Source of the DNA: Sphingomonadales bacterium
Lineage (GTDB): Bacteria > Pseudomonadota > Alphaproteobacteria > Sphingomonadales > Sphingomonadaceae
Assembly: GCA_018334165.1 (NCBI GenBank)
Contig: JAGXTB010000039.1
Coordinates: 1 to 32,301, forward strand
Reading direction: 5' to 3'
DNA: 32,301 nt
This document shows positions 1 through 8,209 of the stretch, piece after piece. Below the pieces are notes generated by a model, which saw only the letters and a program-made list of their open reading frames with translations, was not told the origin of the DNA and searched no databases. Each line of letters opens with the position of its first letter. The stretch's first letter is position 1. Both the position numbers and the translations under genes were made by a program.

Positions 1-773
1 CCCCGCCACACCGGTGGGCGGCCTTCTGCGAAGGCACGGGGGCCTTCTTCGGCATCTTCGGAATGGATCGCGCGCTGGTAGCTGGGGATGCTGCCGCTGC
101 GCATTGCGGCATAGCCCGCTTCGACATCGAGATTGGCGGTGGCGCGGATCACGTCCTTGGCGGCCTGGATCGCCAAAGGCGCGCTGGCGGCGATCGCGCG
201 GGCGAGGTCGAGTGCGGTTTCGATCAACGCTTCGGGTGCGGCAACCCGGCTGGCCAGGCCGAAGTGCAGGGCTTCGACGGCGGAGAGGCGGCGGGCAGTG
301 TAGATCATCTCGGTCGCCAGCCGTTCGGGCAGGCATTTGGGCAGGCGCAGCAGGCCGCCAGAATCCGGCAGAATTCCCAGCTGCGCTTCGGGCAGCCAGA
401 ACTGCGCGCTCTCGCTCGCGACGATCAGGTCGGCAGCCAGCGCCAGCTCAAATCCGCCGCCCACCGCCAGGCCATTGACTGCGGCGATCACCGGCTTGGT
501 CAGGCTGAAGTATTCGGTCAGCCCGGCAAAGCCGCCGGGGCTGTGGACCGCGTCAACGGCCTCGCCCTCGTTTGCCGCGCCCAGATCCCACCCGGCCGAG
601 AAGAACCTTCCGGTCCCGGTGATGATCCCCACCCGCAGTGACGGGTCCTCGTCAAGTTCCTTGAACGCGGCATAGAGCTCCATGCTGGTGGCCACGTCGA
701 TGGCATTGGCCTTGGGCCGATCCAGCGTGATGACCAGCACCGTGTCTTCGCGGTGGGTGGTAACGGCGGCCAT
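1..773 (-). CDS. caiD: Crotonobetainyl-CoA hydratase (carnitinyl-CoA dehydratase), CaiD-like, 3' end cut by the window
   Basis: This crotonase-fold enzyme would add water to crotonobetainyl-CoA to give L-carnitinyl-CoA in the cytoplasm. The reading from ATG at 773 gives 257 complete residues. It carries the CaiD signatures [33 protein letters not shown] and PDSGG, which agree residue for residue with what I recall of E. coli CaiD (261 aa). The two crotonase acids are Glu109 (GGGFELA) and Glu129 (LPEA). The last visible residues, PVWR, match the CaiD C-terminus, so only a few residues are missing. The stop codon of the upstream acyl-CoA synthetase lies 2 nt before the start, and a Shine-Dalgarno AAGGAG sits 8 nt upstream inside that gene's end, so the two are coupled. 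The family call is strong. Use on carnitine rather than a generic enoyl-CoA is supported by both the sequence match and the neighbours. Confidence 0.9.
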   Translation of the reverse strand, partial: MAAVTTHREDTVLVITLDRPKANAIDVATSMELYAAFKELDEDPSLRVGIITGTGRFFSAGWDLGAANEGEAVDAVHSPGGFAGLTEYFSLTKPVIAAVNGLAVGGGFELALAADLIVASESAQFWLPEAQLGILPDSGGLLRLPKCLPERLATEMIYTARRLSAVEALHFGLASRVAAPEALIETALDLARAIAASAPLAIQAAKDVIRATANLDVEAGYAAMRSGSIPSYQRAIHSEDAEEGPRAFAEGRPPVWR

Positions 774-775
774 GG

Positions 776-2860
776 TTAGTGCTCCTTAATCCGGACCAGC
801 GCATCGACTGCCACGGCGCCCTTGGGCAAGGCAAGCAGCGGATTGACGTCGAGTTCGTAGAGGTGGGCCTCGTTCTGCTGCGCAAACCGCGCAATGGCCT
901 CGATTGCATCGATCAGGGCAGGAATGTCCGCCGGGGCTGAGCCGCGATAGCCGGCCAGCAGCGGGTAGAACGGCAGGCTTTCCAGCGCGCGGGCAATGTC
1001 GTCGCGGGTGGCGGGAAGGAGGACCTGTGCGGACTGGCGCAGCAGTTCGACCAGCACTCCGCCTGCGCCGATCGTCAGATAGAGCCCGAACTGCGGGTCA
1101 CGGGACAGGCCGACGATCAGTTCGGCCAGCGCCCCGCCGACCATTTCCTCGAGCAGAAAGGTTTCGCCGATTGGGCGCATTCTCTCTGCTTCGGCAAGCA
1201 CTTGGGCCTTGCTCTTCAGGTTCAGGCTTACCCCGCCCAGATCACTCTTGTGGGCGATTGAGGCGCTGACGACCTTGAGCACCAGCGGGAAGGGGATGGG
1301 CAGTTCGGCGCTGTCATCGCGGCATAGCTTGGCCAGATCTTCAAATGAGAGCTTTGCACCGAGCGGTACGCGCAGCCCGGCCTGGGCAAGCGCTGCCTTG
1401 CTGGCCCTTTCGTCCCAGCTCGCCACGCTTGCGGGATCGAGCGGAGCGGGATCGGAAAGCGGAGCCGGTTCGGGGCGTTTCAGTGATTCCGCCAGCCTTG
1501 CAGAAGCTGCAATCGCCCCGAGCGCCTCGGGAAATCCCATCATCGGAACGATTCCGGCATCGAGCAAATTGGCGGCAACGCCTTCGGGCAGGTTCTCGGG
1601 CAGCGAACTGACCACGATCCGGGCCTGTCCCGGCTCTGGCGGGACCTGCCGGTGCGCGGCGACAAAGGCATCGAGCGTAGTGCCCCAATCGCCGTCATCG
1701 CACAGGTCCGCGCGCGGATAATCGAGCGCGAGCAGCGAGGCAGTGAACCCGGCTCTCATCATCCCGGCAAAGCAGGCGGTCTGCGCTGGGCCATCGCCCC
1801 AGATGTGGGTGTGGTAATCGAGCGGGTTGGAGACTGAAACCAGCGGGCCAAGCACCGATTCCAGTTCATCCTGCACCGGCGCGGGAAAGTCCGGCGTATC
1901 CAGTCCGCGCCGTTCGGCCAGGTCCGCAATCAGGCTGGCCTCGCCGCCAGAGCAACTGGCGCTGGTTATAGTGCGTCCGCTCAGCGGCCCGAAGATATGA
2001 AGCAACTTCAGTGTTTCGATGAACTGCGCGGGATCGGTGGCCCGGGCCACGCCAAAGCGGTCGAACAGCGCATCGTAGAGCGCATCCGGCCCGGCCAGCG
2101 AGCTGGTGTGCGATAGGGTCAGCTTCGCGCCGCGTTCGGAAGCTCCGGTCTTGAGCGCCACCAGCGGTATCCCGGCGCGCCGTGCGGCGAGGCAGGCCTG
2201 CGAGAAGCGCGCGACCGATTTGAGCCCTTCGATATGCAGCCCGATCGCGCTGACCCGCTCGTCCTGCACCAGGGCCTCGATCAGAACGCCCGCATCGACA
2301 TCGGCGGCATTGCCGATCGCGATCATGGTGCCTAGCGGCAAGCCGCGGCGCTGCATGGTGAAGTTGAGGCCCAGGTTGCCGCTCTGCGTGATAATCGCCA
2401 CGCCGCGTCCTTCGAGCGGAGAGCAACCATGCTGGTCGGGCCAGAGCCCGGCACAGTCGAATGCGTTGAGCATACCGTAGCAGTTCGGCCCGATCAGCGG
2501 CATGTCGCCCGATGCGGCGGTCAGGCGGGCCTGGCGTTCAGCGCCGTGGTCCCCGGCTTCAGCGAAGTCTGAGGCGTAGCAAACCGTGCCGCCAGCGCCC
2601 ATCGCCGCAAGCTGGCGAACCATGTCGATGCTGGCTTCGGCGGGGACTGCGAGGAACACCGCATCGGGCGCGCCGGGCAGGCTGGCGAGGTCGGCGAAGC
2701 AGGGGGCGCCGGCCATTTCCGTACGGCGCGGATTGACCGGCCACATCTCACCAGCAAAGCCCAGCTTGCGGCACTGGCGCAGCGCTTCTTCCGCATGCCG
2801 ACCGCCGATGAAGGCGATCGAACGCGGCTGCAGTAGCCGGTTTAGAGATTTTCCGCTCAT
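776..2860 (-). CDS. ADP-forming acyl-CoA synthetase (Acd type), probable gamma-butyrobetaine/crotonobetaine CoA ligase
   Basis: A 694-aa single-chain synthetase of the NDP-forming (acetyl-CoA synthetase/succinyl-CoA ligase) superfamily. An N-terminal CoA-binding Rossmann domain (about 1-135) is followed by flavodoxin-like ligase domains (about 145-450) and a C-terminal ATP-grasp domain (about 470-694). His251 in LSHTSSLAG is the expected phosphorylated histidine, and [18 protein letters not shown] is the usual ATP-grasp entry segment. These enzymes make an acyl-CoA from acid, CoA and ATP, releasing ADP. It lies between CaiD and an acyl-CoA dehydrogenase and overlaps the latter by ATGA, so I infer activation of gamma-butyrobetaine, crotonobetaine or carnitine. 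E. coli uses the unrelated AMP-forming CaiC and CoA-transferase CaiB for this step. The domain call is firm; the substrate is an inference from context. Confidence 0.85.
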   Translation of the reverse strand: MSGKSLNRLLQPRSIAFIGGRHAEEALRQCRKLGFAGEMWPVNPRRTEMAGAPCFADLASLPGAPDAVFLAVPAEASIDMVRQLAAMGAGGTVCYASDFAEAGDHGAERQARLTAASGDMPLIGPNCYGMLNAFDCAGLWPDQHGCSPLEGRGVAIITQSGNLGLNFTMQRRGLPLGTMIAIGNAADVDAGVLIEALVQDERVSAIGLHIEGLKSVARFSQACLAARRAGIPLVALKTGASERGAKLTLSHTSSLAGPDALYDALFDRFGVARATDPAQFIETLKLLHIFGPLSGRTITSASCSGGEASLIADLAERRGLDTPDFPAPVQDELESVLGPLVSVSNPLDYHTHIWGDGPAQTACFAGMMRAGFTASLLALDYPRADLCDDGDWGTTLDAFVAAHRQVPPEPGQARIVVSSLPENLPEGVAANLLDAGIVPMMGFPEALGAIAASARLAESLKRPEPAPLSDPAPLDPASVASWDERASKAALAQAGLRVPLGAKLSFEDLAKLCRDDSAELPIPFPLVLKVVSASIAHKSDLGGVSLNLKSKAQVLAEAERMRPIGETFLLEEMVGGALAELIVGLSRDPQFGLYLTIGAGGVLVELLRQSAQVLLPATRDDIARALESLPFYPLLAGYRGSAPADIPALIDAIEAIARFAQQNEAHLYELDVNPLLALPKGAVAVDALVRIKEH

Positions 2861-4008
2861 GCCTCGAACGGGCGCAGCATGGCGCGGCTGATGATGTGGC
2901 GCTGGATTTCGCTGGTACCGTCCCAGATCCGCTCGACCCGGGCATCGCGCCAGAAGCGTTCGATCGGCAGCTCATCCATCAGCCCCATACCGCCGAAGAT
3001 CTGCAAGGCATTGTCGGTGATCCGGGCGAGGGCTTCGGAGGCAAACAGCTTGGCCATCGCCGCGTCGGTATCGGTCATGGTGCCCTGGTCGTCCTTCCAG
3101 GCGGCGCGCAGGGTGAGGAGTTCCGCGGCTTCCAGTTCGGTCTTCATGTCGGCCAGCTTGAAGGCGGTGCCCTGGAACTTGCCGATCGTCTGGCCGAACT
3201 GTTTGCGGGTCGCGGCCCACTGGGTTGCCATCTCGATCACTCGCTGCCCGCGCCCGACCGAGGTTGTGGCGACCTGCAGGCGGGTCGAGCCGAGCCATTG
3301 GCCCATCAGGTCAAAACCCTTGTCGAGTTCACCCAGGAGGTTGCGGGCCGGGACCCGGCAGTCTTCGAACACCAGCTCGCACTGGTGATAGCCGCGATGC
3401 GAGACGCACTTCGGGCCGCGGCGGCGGGTGAGGCCGGGGGTGCCAAAATCAACCAGTAAGCAGCTGATCGAGCGCTTGCCCCCAGGCAAGTCACCGGTCG
3501 CAGCGCAGAGGATCACGAAATCTGCCATATCGGCATGGCTGATGAAATGCTTGGTCCCGTTGATCACGAAATCGTTGCCGTCGCGACGGGCGAAGGTGCG
3601 CATCGACCTAACATCGGACCCGGCATCGGGTTCAGTCATCGCCAGACAATCGTGGCGTTCGCCGCGGATCGAGGGCAGCAGATATTCCTCCACCTGGCCG
3701 CCCTCGCACCCGCGCAGGATGTTGCTGGGCCGCGCAACCAGCATTTGCAGGCCATAGCTCGCCCGGCCCAGTTCACGCTCCATGAGGGTGGTGTCGAATG
3801 TGCCGAGGCCCCCGCCGCCCAGCTCTGCGGGCATGTTGACCGCATAGAGCCCGAGTTCGAGCGACTTGCGGCGAATCTCGGCGGCCAGATCGAGCGGAAT
3901 ATCGTCGGTCTTTTCGACCAGATCCTCGTGCGGGTAGAGCTCGGTCTCGACGAATTTGCGGACCGTTTGGGTCAGCATTTCCTGTTCGTGGGTCAGCGCG
4001 AAATGCAT
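2857..4008 (-). CDS. Acyl-CoA dehydrogenase, probable gamma-butyrobetainyl-CoA dehydrogenase
   Basis: A 383-aa flavoprotein with the normal acyl-CoA dehydrogenase layout: N-terminal helical domain, middle beta domain with AMTEPDAGSDV, and C-terminal helical domain with ATRKQFGQTIGKFQ and the closing GTSEIQRHIISRAML. It would oxidise an acyl-CoA to the 2-enoyl-CoA and pass electrons to ETF. With CaiD downstream and carnitine dehydrogenase in the same block, the likely substrate is gamma-butyrobetainyl-CoA, giving crotonobetainyl-CoA. At the position where medium-chain enzymes have the catalytic Glu (YEGT), this protein has Asp363 (IWDGTSE). Start ATG 4008 is preceded by GAGG 8 nt upstream. The 3' end overlaps the synthetase start by ATGA, and the thioesterase stop is 15 nt upstream. 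The family is certain; the substrate and reaction direction are inferred. Confidence 0.85.
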   Translation of the reverse strand: MHFALTHEQEMLTQTVRKFVETELYPHEDLVEKTDDIPLDLAAEIRRKSLELGLYAVNMPAELGGGGLGTFDTTLMERELGRASYGLQMLVARPSNILRGCEGGQVEEYLLPSIRGERHDCLAMTEPDAGSDVRSMRTFARRDGNDFVINGTKHFISHADMADFVILCAATGDLPGGKRSISCLLVDFGTPGLTRRRGPKCVSHRGYHQCELVFEDCRVPARNLLGELDKGFDLMGQWLGSTRLQVATTSVGRGQRVIEMATQWAATRKQFGQTIGKFQGTAFKLADMKTELEAAELLTLRAAWKDDQGTMTDTDAAMAKLFASEALARITDNALQIFGGMGLMDELPIERFWRDARVERIWDGTSEIQRHIISRAMLRPFEA

Positions 4009-4023
4009 CCGGAAAGCCTCGTT

Positions 4024-4590
4024 TCAGCCGCGCCGGATCGCGATGTTGCGACCGGCCTGCGCGGGCAGGGGAAGGACGGCATGGGCCTGGCGGATTGCCA
4101 TGACCTTGCGGTAAAGTTCGGGCGGCATCGGGCAGCTCTTGCCCGCGACCATGTCAACGTGGACCAGCATCTGCTCGCCGGTCGCCAGCAGTTCGCCGGT
4201 CTCGCGGTGGTGCATGGTGTGGAAGATATGCAGCCGCTTTTCATCGGCATCGAGCAAGTGCAGCGCCAGCACCAGCGGATCGCCCAGGCGCGCTTCGGCC
4301 AGATTGAAGATCATCGTCTGGACCGTGAACAGCGAGTGTCCGCCGGCGCGGTAGTCTTCGTCGATCCCGATCAGGCGAAAGAAGGCGTCGGACTGGTCGC
4401 CGAATACCAGCAGATAGCAGCTTTCGCTCATGTGGCCGTTATAATCGACCCACTCCTGACCGACCACTGGCGCGATCAGCTGCAGCGGTGCGTGGATCAC
4501 GGCGGCGTCGTCCCAGGGCAGGGCTTTTTCTCCCTCAAGCGGTGTGCGCAAGCCGTGTCCGGGTGACGGGCCATCATTGGGCAGTGACAT
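4024..4590 (-). CDS. Hotdog-fold acyl-CoA thioesterase, CdhB-like
   Basis: A 188-aa 4HBT-type thioesterase with the conserved segment EWVDYNGHMSES (Asp49-Tyr50-Asn51), a predicted hotdog core at about 35-160 and GEQMLVHVD near its end. The domain is clearly paralogous to the thioesterase half of the carnitine dehydrogenase fusion at 9640-11115: both share DYN-H, ESCYL, FGD, RLH-FH and ATGE-MLVHVD. CdhB of Pseudomonas hydrolyses betainyl-CoA. Because one such domain is already fused to the dehydrogenase, I infer that this free copy may instead release carnitine from carnitinyl-CoA next to CaiD, although betainyl-CoA is also possible. ATG 4590 has AAGGAG about 12 nt upstream. It opens the acyl-CoA part of the block, after a 128-bp gap containing an inverted repeat. 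Confidence 0.8.
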   Translation of the reverse strand: MSLPNDGPSPGHGLRTPLEGEKALPWDDAAVIHAPLQLIAPVVGQEWVDYNGHMSESCYLLVFGDQSDAFFRLIGIDEDYRAGGHSLFTVQTMIFNLAEARLGDPLVLALHLLDADEKRLHIFHTMHHRETGELLATGEQMLVHVDMVAGKSCPMPPELYRKVMAIRQAHAVLPLPAQAGRNIAIRRG

Positions 4591-4634
4591 TGTGCCGAAT
4601 TGCTCCTTGGGACCAGGTCAAAAGCAAGGCCGGG

Positions 4635-4666
4635 GAAAGCGCCGAAGATTGATCCGCGGCGCTTTC
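4635..4666. terminator. Perfect 10-bp inverted repeat between the receptor gene and the thioesterase gene
   Basis: GAAAGCGCCG (4635-4644) and CGGCGCTTTC (4657-4666) pair perfectly across a 12-nt loop. The repeat lies in the 128-bp gap after the stop of the TonB-dependent receptor and before the thioesterase. There is no T-tract on the minus strand after the stem, so it is not a textbook intrinsic terminator. It may attenuate read-through or protect an mRNA 3' end. Confidence 0.45.
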
Positions 4667-4718
4667 ACCCAGCCCATGATGCCTGTGTGGGAGGGCAGGC
4701 CCTCACACGGGCACCGGT

Positions 4719-6998
4719 TTAGAAGCGCTTGCGCAGTGAAATGTAAAACTGCTGCGGAGCGCCGACCAGCATCGACTGAAGGTTGCCGCCCGGATCAGAG
4801 AAGGTCAGACCGTTCTGGCCCAGAGTGGCAATGTACTTCTTGTCGAACAGGTTGGTCGCGTTGAACTGCACTTCCAGATCCGACAGCGCCCCGGCTTCGG
4901 GCCCGAACCGGTAGCCCAGCATGGCGTCGACCAGCGTGCGCCCGGGAACCGAATTGTCGTTGATGTAAGTGTAGTAACGCTTGCTTTGGACGTTGGCCCC
5001 GATCTTGGCCATGAAGTGGCCGTCGTCATAGGCCAGTTCGGCGTTGAACAGATGCTTGGGCGTATCGACCACTTCCTTGTCCTTGGTCGCCCAGAGCGTG
5101 CCGCTCAGCACGTCCTGGTCGTATTTCGCGTCGGTGTAGGAATAGGACGCGAACAGCGAGACGCTGGGCGTGACCTTGTAAGTGCCGGCCATTTCGAAGC
5201 CGTTTGTCGTCACCGAACCGACGTTGGACAGCACGCTGGCGCAGCCAACCACGATCTGACACGGCTGGACCGAGAGCAGGCGGTTGCTGAACTTGACGTG
5301 ATAGGCCGCGATCGAACCCTTGAACCCGCCGGTATTGAATCGCAGCCCGCCTTCGACCGTCCACGAGGTTTCCGGCTTGATCGTATTCTGGATCGCCTGG
5401 AACCCGGCCCGGTTGGTCAGGAACGGCTGGGTGGTGAAGGCGCGCAGGTTCTCGGCATAGGAAGCGAAGGCTTCCACGCTGTCCGAGAATTCATAATTCA
5501 TGCCGACCTGCGGCAAGAACATGTCCTTCGAACGCAGCTTGCCGGTGGTATCGCGCGCCGCCAGGCTGGACGTGCTGGTTACGTCATAGACGTTGTCGAT
5601 ATCGACCTGCAGCCCCTTGAAGCCCGCGGTGATCTTGAAGGCATCGCTGACCTGCAAGGTGTCCTGGACGAAGTACTGATAGGTCTTGAAGTTCATCAGA
5701 TAGTGGAACGGCATCGAGAACGGCGCCATCTGCGGCCATTCACGCGGGCCAATGCTCGAGGAGGTGGTCGCGGTCAGCGGATAGTGGACGCGCGACAGAT
5801 CGTGGTCGTTGTTTTCATACCAGCCGCCGATCTTCAGCTCGTTCGACCCGAACTTGAAGGTGAAGGCAGTGGTGAAACCGCCGCGATCGATCTTGTAGCG
5901 GGTTGAGCGGACCGAGAGCCGCGCCCCGCCCGGAGTGGGCACATACGGCGTCCACCAGGTCCCAAGACCCCGGTTGGAGTGGTAGTAGGGGGTCAGTTCG
6001 AACGAGATCGCATCGCTGAAATCGACGTTCAGATTGGCACCCGCCAGCAAGTCCTTACGCAGACCATAGCCGTCGTAATAGGTATCGTCGCCGCAGATCG
6101 TTTGCGAATAGCCCGGATAGTTGGCGCAATAGGGTCCGGTCTGCAGGTTGGTGGCGATGGCCAGTGCGGTCGGGTAATCGTTGCGGATATAGTCCCAGTC
6201 CCAGCCGTATTTGGCGATCAGGGCCGGCGACGTATCCATGTAGTCGTCGTCCTTGAAGTTCGAATAGTTCAGGAACGCCGTGAGCGATCCGCTGCCGCCC
6301 AGCGGGATCGACAGCTTGGAATTGAATTGCCAGGCTTCCTGCTTGCCCTGGCCCTTCCATTTGGGGGCATCGATCCGAACCGCGCTGAGGTAGCCTTTGA
6401 CCCCGCCGCCCAGATCGCCGGTGTCGATCCGGCCGAACACCCGGTAAGCACTTTCGCTGCCGAAGCTGCCTTGCAGGTCCATCCCGAAATCGTTCGAAGG
6501 CGTGCGGCTGCCGAATTCGAGCGTGCCTCCCAGGTTCGAACTGGACGGGGTGTCAAGCGCACCGGCACCCTGGTTCAGGGTCGTACGGCCGATGTTTTCC
6601 GAGGAAATCGCGCGGCTGATGTGCAGGCCGTTGAAGTTGCCATAACTCATGTCGCCCAGCGGCACGCCATCGAGCGTGAAGCCCAGCTGGTTCTGGTTGA
6701 AGCCGCGCACCGAAATGCGGGTTGACCATTCGTTGGTGCCAAGCGCATTGGCCGACTGGAACGAGACGCTGGGCAGCTTTTGCAGCACTTTGAGCGCGCT
6801 GGTTCCGGCCGGAGCCTCTGAAATGTCATCGGCGCTGAGCGACTGGACCTGACGGGTTTCACCCTTGCCATAGACAACCAGTTCACCGGCCGCGACTTCC
6901 TCGTCAGCGGGGGCTGCCTGTGCAAAAGCGGGGGTAGCAATGGCGGATGCCAACACCAGGCCGGCGGCACTGGTGAGCAGTCGATTGAGTTTAGGCAT
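4719..6998 (-). CDS. TonB-dependent receptor of the carnitine block
   Basis: A 759-aa outer-membrane receptor. A signal peptide is evident (Lys/Arg-containing N-terminus, hydrophobic stretch, AFAQA cleavage context near residue 26). A TonB-box-like ELVVYGKGE follows, then a plug domain (about 45-165) with VLQKLPSVSF, RISVRGFNQNQ and TLDGVPLGD. A long 22-strand-type barrel ends in the aromatic terminus YISLRKRF. It would bring a ligand across the outer membrane using TonB energy. It sits inside a run of carnitine genes on the same strand, so a betaine or acyl-betaine ligand is inferred; iron-complex uptake cannot be excluded from sequence. The start is firm: ATG 6998 has a strong AAGGAGGG 5 nt upstream. 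A 152-bp upstream gap with a candidate promoter suggests partly independent expression. Confidence 0.9.
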   Translation of the reverse strand: MPKLNRLLTSAAGLVLASAIATPAFAQAAPADEEVAAGELVVYGKGETRQVQSLSADDISEAPAGTSALKVLQKLPSVSFQSANALGTNEWSTRISVRGFNQNQLGFTLDGVPLGDMSYGNFNGLHISRAISSENIGRTTLNQGAGALDTPSSSNLGGTLEFGSRTPSNDFGMDLQGSFGSESAYRVFGRIDTGDLGGGVKGYLSAVRIDAPKWKGQGKQEAWQFNSKLSIPLGGSGSLTAFLNYSNFKDDDYMDTSPALIAKYGWDWDYIRNDYPTALAIATNLQTGPYCANYPGYSQTICGDDTYYDGYGLRKDLLAGANLNVDFSDAISFELTPYYHSNRGLGTWWTPYVPTPGGARLSVRSTRYKIDRGGFTTAFTFKFGSNELKIGGWYENNDHDLSRVHYPLTATTSSSIGPREWPQMAPFSMPFHYLMNFKTYQYFVQDTLQVSDAFKITAGFKGLQVDIDNVYDVTSTSSLAARDTTGKLRSKDMFLPQVGMNYEFSDSVEAFASYAENLRAFTTQPFLTNRAGFQAIQNTIKPETSWTVEGGLRFNTGGFKGSIAAYHVKFSNRLLSVQPCQIVVGCASVLSNVGSVTTNGFEMAGTYKVTPSVSLFASYSYTDAKYDQDVLSGTLWATKDKEVVDTPKHLFNAELAYDDGHFMAKIGANVQSKRYYTYINDNSVPGRTLVDAMLGYRFGPEAGALSDLEVQFNATNLFDKKYIATLGQNGLTFSDPGGNLQSMLVGAPQQFYISLRKRF

Positions 6999-7048
6999 AT
7001 TCCCTCCTTGTTGCTCTTGTTTTTGTTGCTGGAAATTCGTGTCAACCT

Positions 7049-7076
7049 CTTATAATCAATGGATATTCTACGACAA
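7049..7076 (-). promoter_or_regulatory. Candidate promoter of the TonB-dependent receptor gene
   Basis: On the minus strand TTGTCG (7071-7076) and TATAAG (7049-7054) are separated by 16 bp, in the 152-bp gap before the receptor start at 6998. Both hexamers resemble sigma70 elements. The plus-strand octamer CGACAAAA at 7071-7078 also occurs at 12066-12073 upstream of the carnitine operon, in the same orientation relative to the gene, so it may be an activator half-site instead of a -35 box. Confidence 0.35.
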
Positions 7077-7099
7077 AAACACTTGGCCCGGCTTGCATT

Positions 7100-7116
7100 C
7101 CTTCCCGGGTGGAAGG
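7100..7116. terminator. Short hairpin after the alpha/beta hydrolase gene
   Basis: CCTTCC (7100-7105) and GGAAGG (7111-7116) form a 6-bp stem with a 5-nt loop, about 35 nt beyond the hydrolase stop codon on the minus strand. There is no T-run, so termination here is only a possibility. Confidence 0.25.
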
Positions 7117-7150
7117 TTGGGATTAATCCTGTGTGGGTGAAGGATCGTAG

Positions 7151-8209
7151 TCATGGCTTGCCTCCCCGCTGCCAGGCGCAGACCCCCAGGCTGCGGCCGG
7201 CGGGCAGGCGTGCGGGATCAACCTGGCCCTTGACCAGGTGGGCGCGGCCATTGTCGCAGACCAGGGTGCTGGCACCGTGACCGGCAACGTCGAGCAATAG
7301 CTGGTCCCAGTGGCGGTACTGCACGTCATGACCTTCGCCCGGATAGCGCCGGAAGGTGACCTTGCCCCTGACTTTCCCGGCCCAGAACTCGCCGTGGCTG
7401 GGCGGCACCAGCGCGTCGTTCTCGCCATAGTAGAAAAACGCAGGGGCGGAGAACTTCGAGACATCGGCGGGCGGCAGGCAGAACCGCTTGGATTCGGCCG
7501 CCATCCCGCGCGGATCGCCCATCTGTCCGCCGATGAAAAAGGCATGCGCGCCTTCGTCGGCAGTGCGATCGGCAAAGCCGCGGACCTTGGCCGAGACGCC
7601 GTCCTTGGGCATGTCCCACCAGACCCGCGGCGACTGGACCTGCGGAGCCAGCGCCTTGGCCAGGGTCGCTTCATCCACCGAACAGCTCTGGCGGTTGCTG
7701 TGCGCGGTCGAGACGGCGGCCAGCATGTGCCAGGAATCGATCCGTTCGGGCATCGCCGCCACGACATGCCCGGCATAGGCCCCGCCGCCCGAGATCGCCG
7801 CCAGCGAGAAGCGGTCGATCCTGAGGTGCGCCAAAACTTGCCGCACTTCGCTGACATAGTCGGCAAAGGTCCAGCCCGGATCGAACGCGGTATCGCCCAG
7901 GCCATTGCGCTCTACCGCCACGATCCGCACCTTGAGGCGGCGACGCATGGTATCGAGGAATGCGACCAGCTCCGGCGCGCGGGCGCTGGTGCCGGCCCCG
8001 CCGATGAACACCATCGTCCGCCAGCCGGCCTCTCCGGTATCGGTAAAGTGGACCTTGCGGCCTTCCTTGGTGACCAGCGACTGGACCGGCGTGCCGATCG
8101 GATCGAACCGGTCGGGGAAGACGATCGGCGCGGCTGGGGCCTTGGCCACGAGCGCTTGCGGTGCGGCCAGCGCAGCCAGAGCGGTGAACACGGCGAGGAG
8201 ACGGATCAT
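7151..8209 (-). CDS. Exported alpha/beta hydrolase
   Basis: A 352-aa alpha/beta-hydrolase-fold protein. The first 22 or so residues form a signal peptide (MIRLLAVF, hydrophobic core, then ALVAKAPA), so it is probably periplasmic. The triad is visible: nucleophile Ser140 in AISGGGA, Asp265 in YGENDALV and His294 in GEGHDVQ; FIGGAGTS is a plausible oxyanion segment. Its ATG overlaps the permease stop codon (ATGA), so it is translated with the transporter. In this setting an esterase that frees carnitine or choline from acyl esters before uptake is attractive. Pseudomonas has a short-chain acylcarnitine hydrolase, HocS, but I cannot establish homology to it by eye. Fold and export are well supported; substrate is speculative. 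Confidence 0.8.
   Translation of the reverse strand: MIRLLAVFTALAALAAPQALVAKAPAAPIVFPDRFDPIGTPVQSLVTKEGRKVHFTDTGEAGWRTMVFIGGAGTSARAPELVAFLDTMRRRLKVRIVAVERNGLGDTAFDPGWTFADYVSEVRQVLAHLRIDRFSLAAISGGGAYAGHVVAAMPERIDSWHMLAAVSTAHSNRQSCSVDEATLAKALAPQVQSPRVWWDMPKDGVSAKVRGFADRTADEGAHAFFIGGQMGDPRGMAAESKRFCLPPADVSKFSAPAFFYYGENDALVPPSHGEFWAGKVRGKVTFRRYPGEGHDVQYRHWDQLLLDVAGHGASTLVCDNGRAHLVKGQVDPARLPAGRSLGVCAWQRGGKP

Noticed and set aside
3535-4566. Plus-strand open frame across the acyl-CoA dehydrogenase and thioesterase genes
   Set aside because: It is antisense to two well-conserved genes, crosses their boundary and shows no domain signature.
4635-4666. Strong rho-independent terminator
   Set aside because: The 10-bp stem is perfect but no T-tract follows on the transcribed strand, so only a possible attenuator is claimed.
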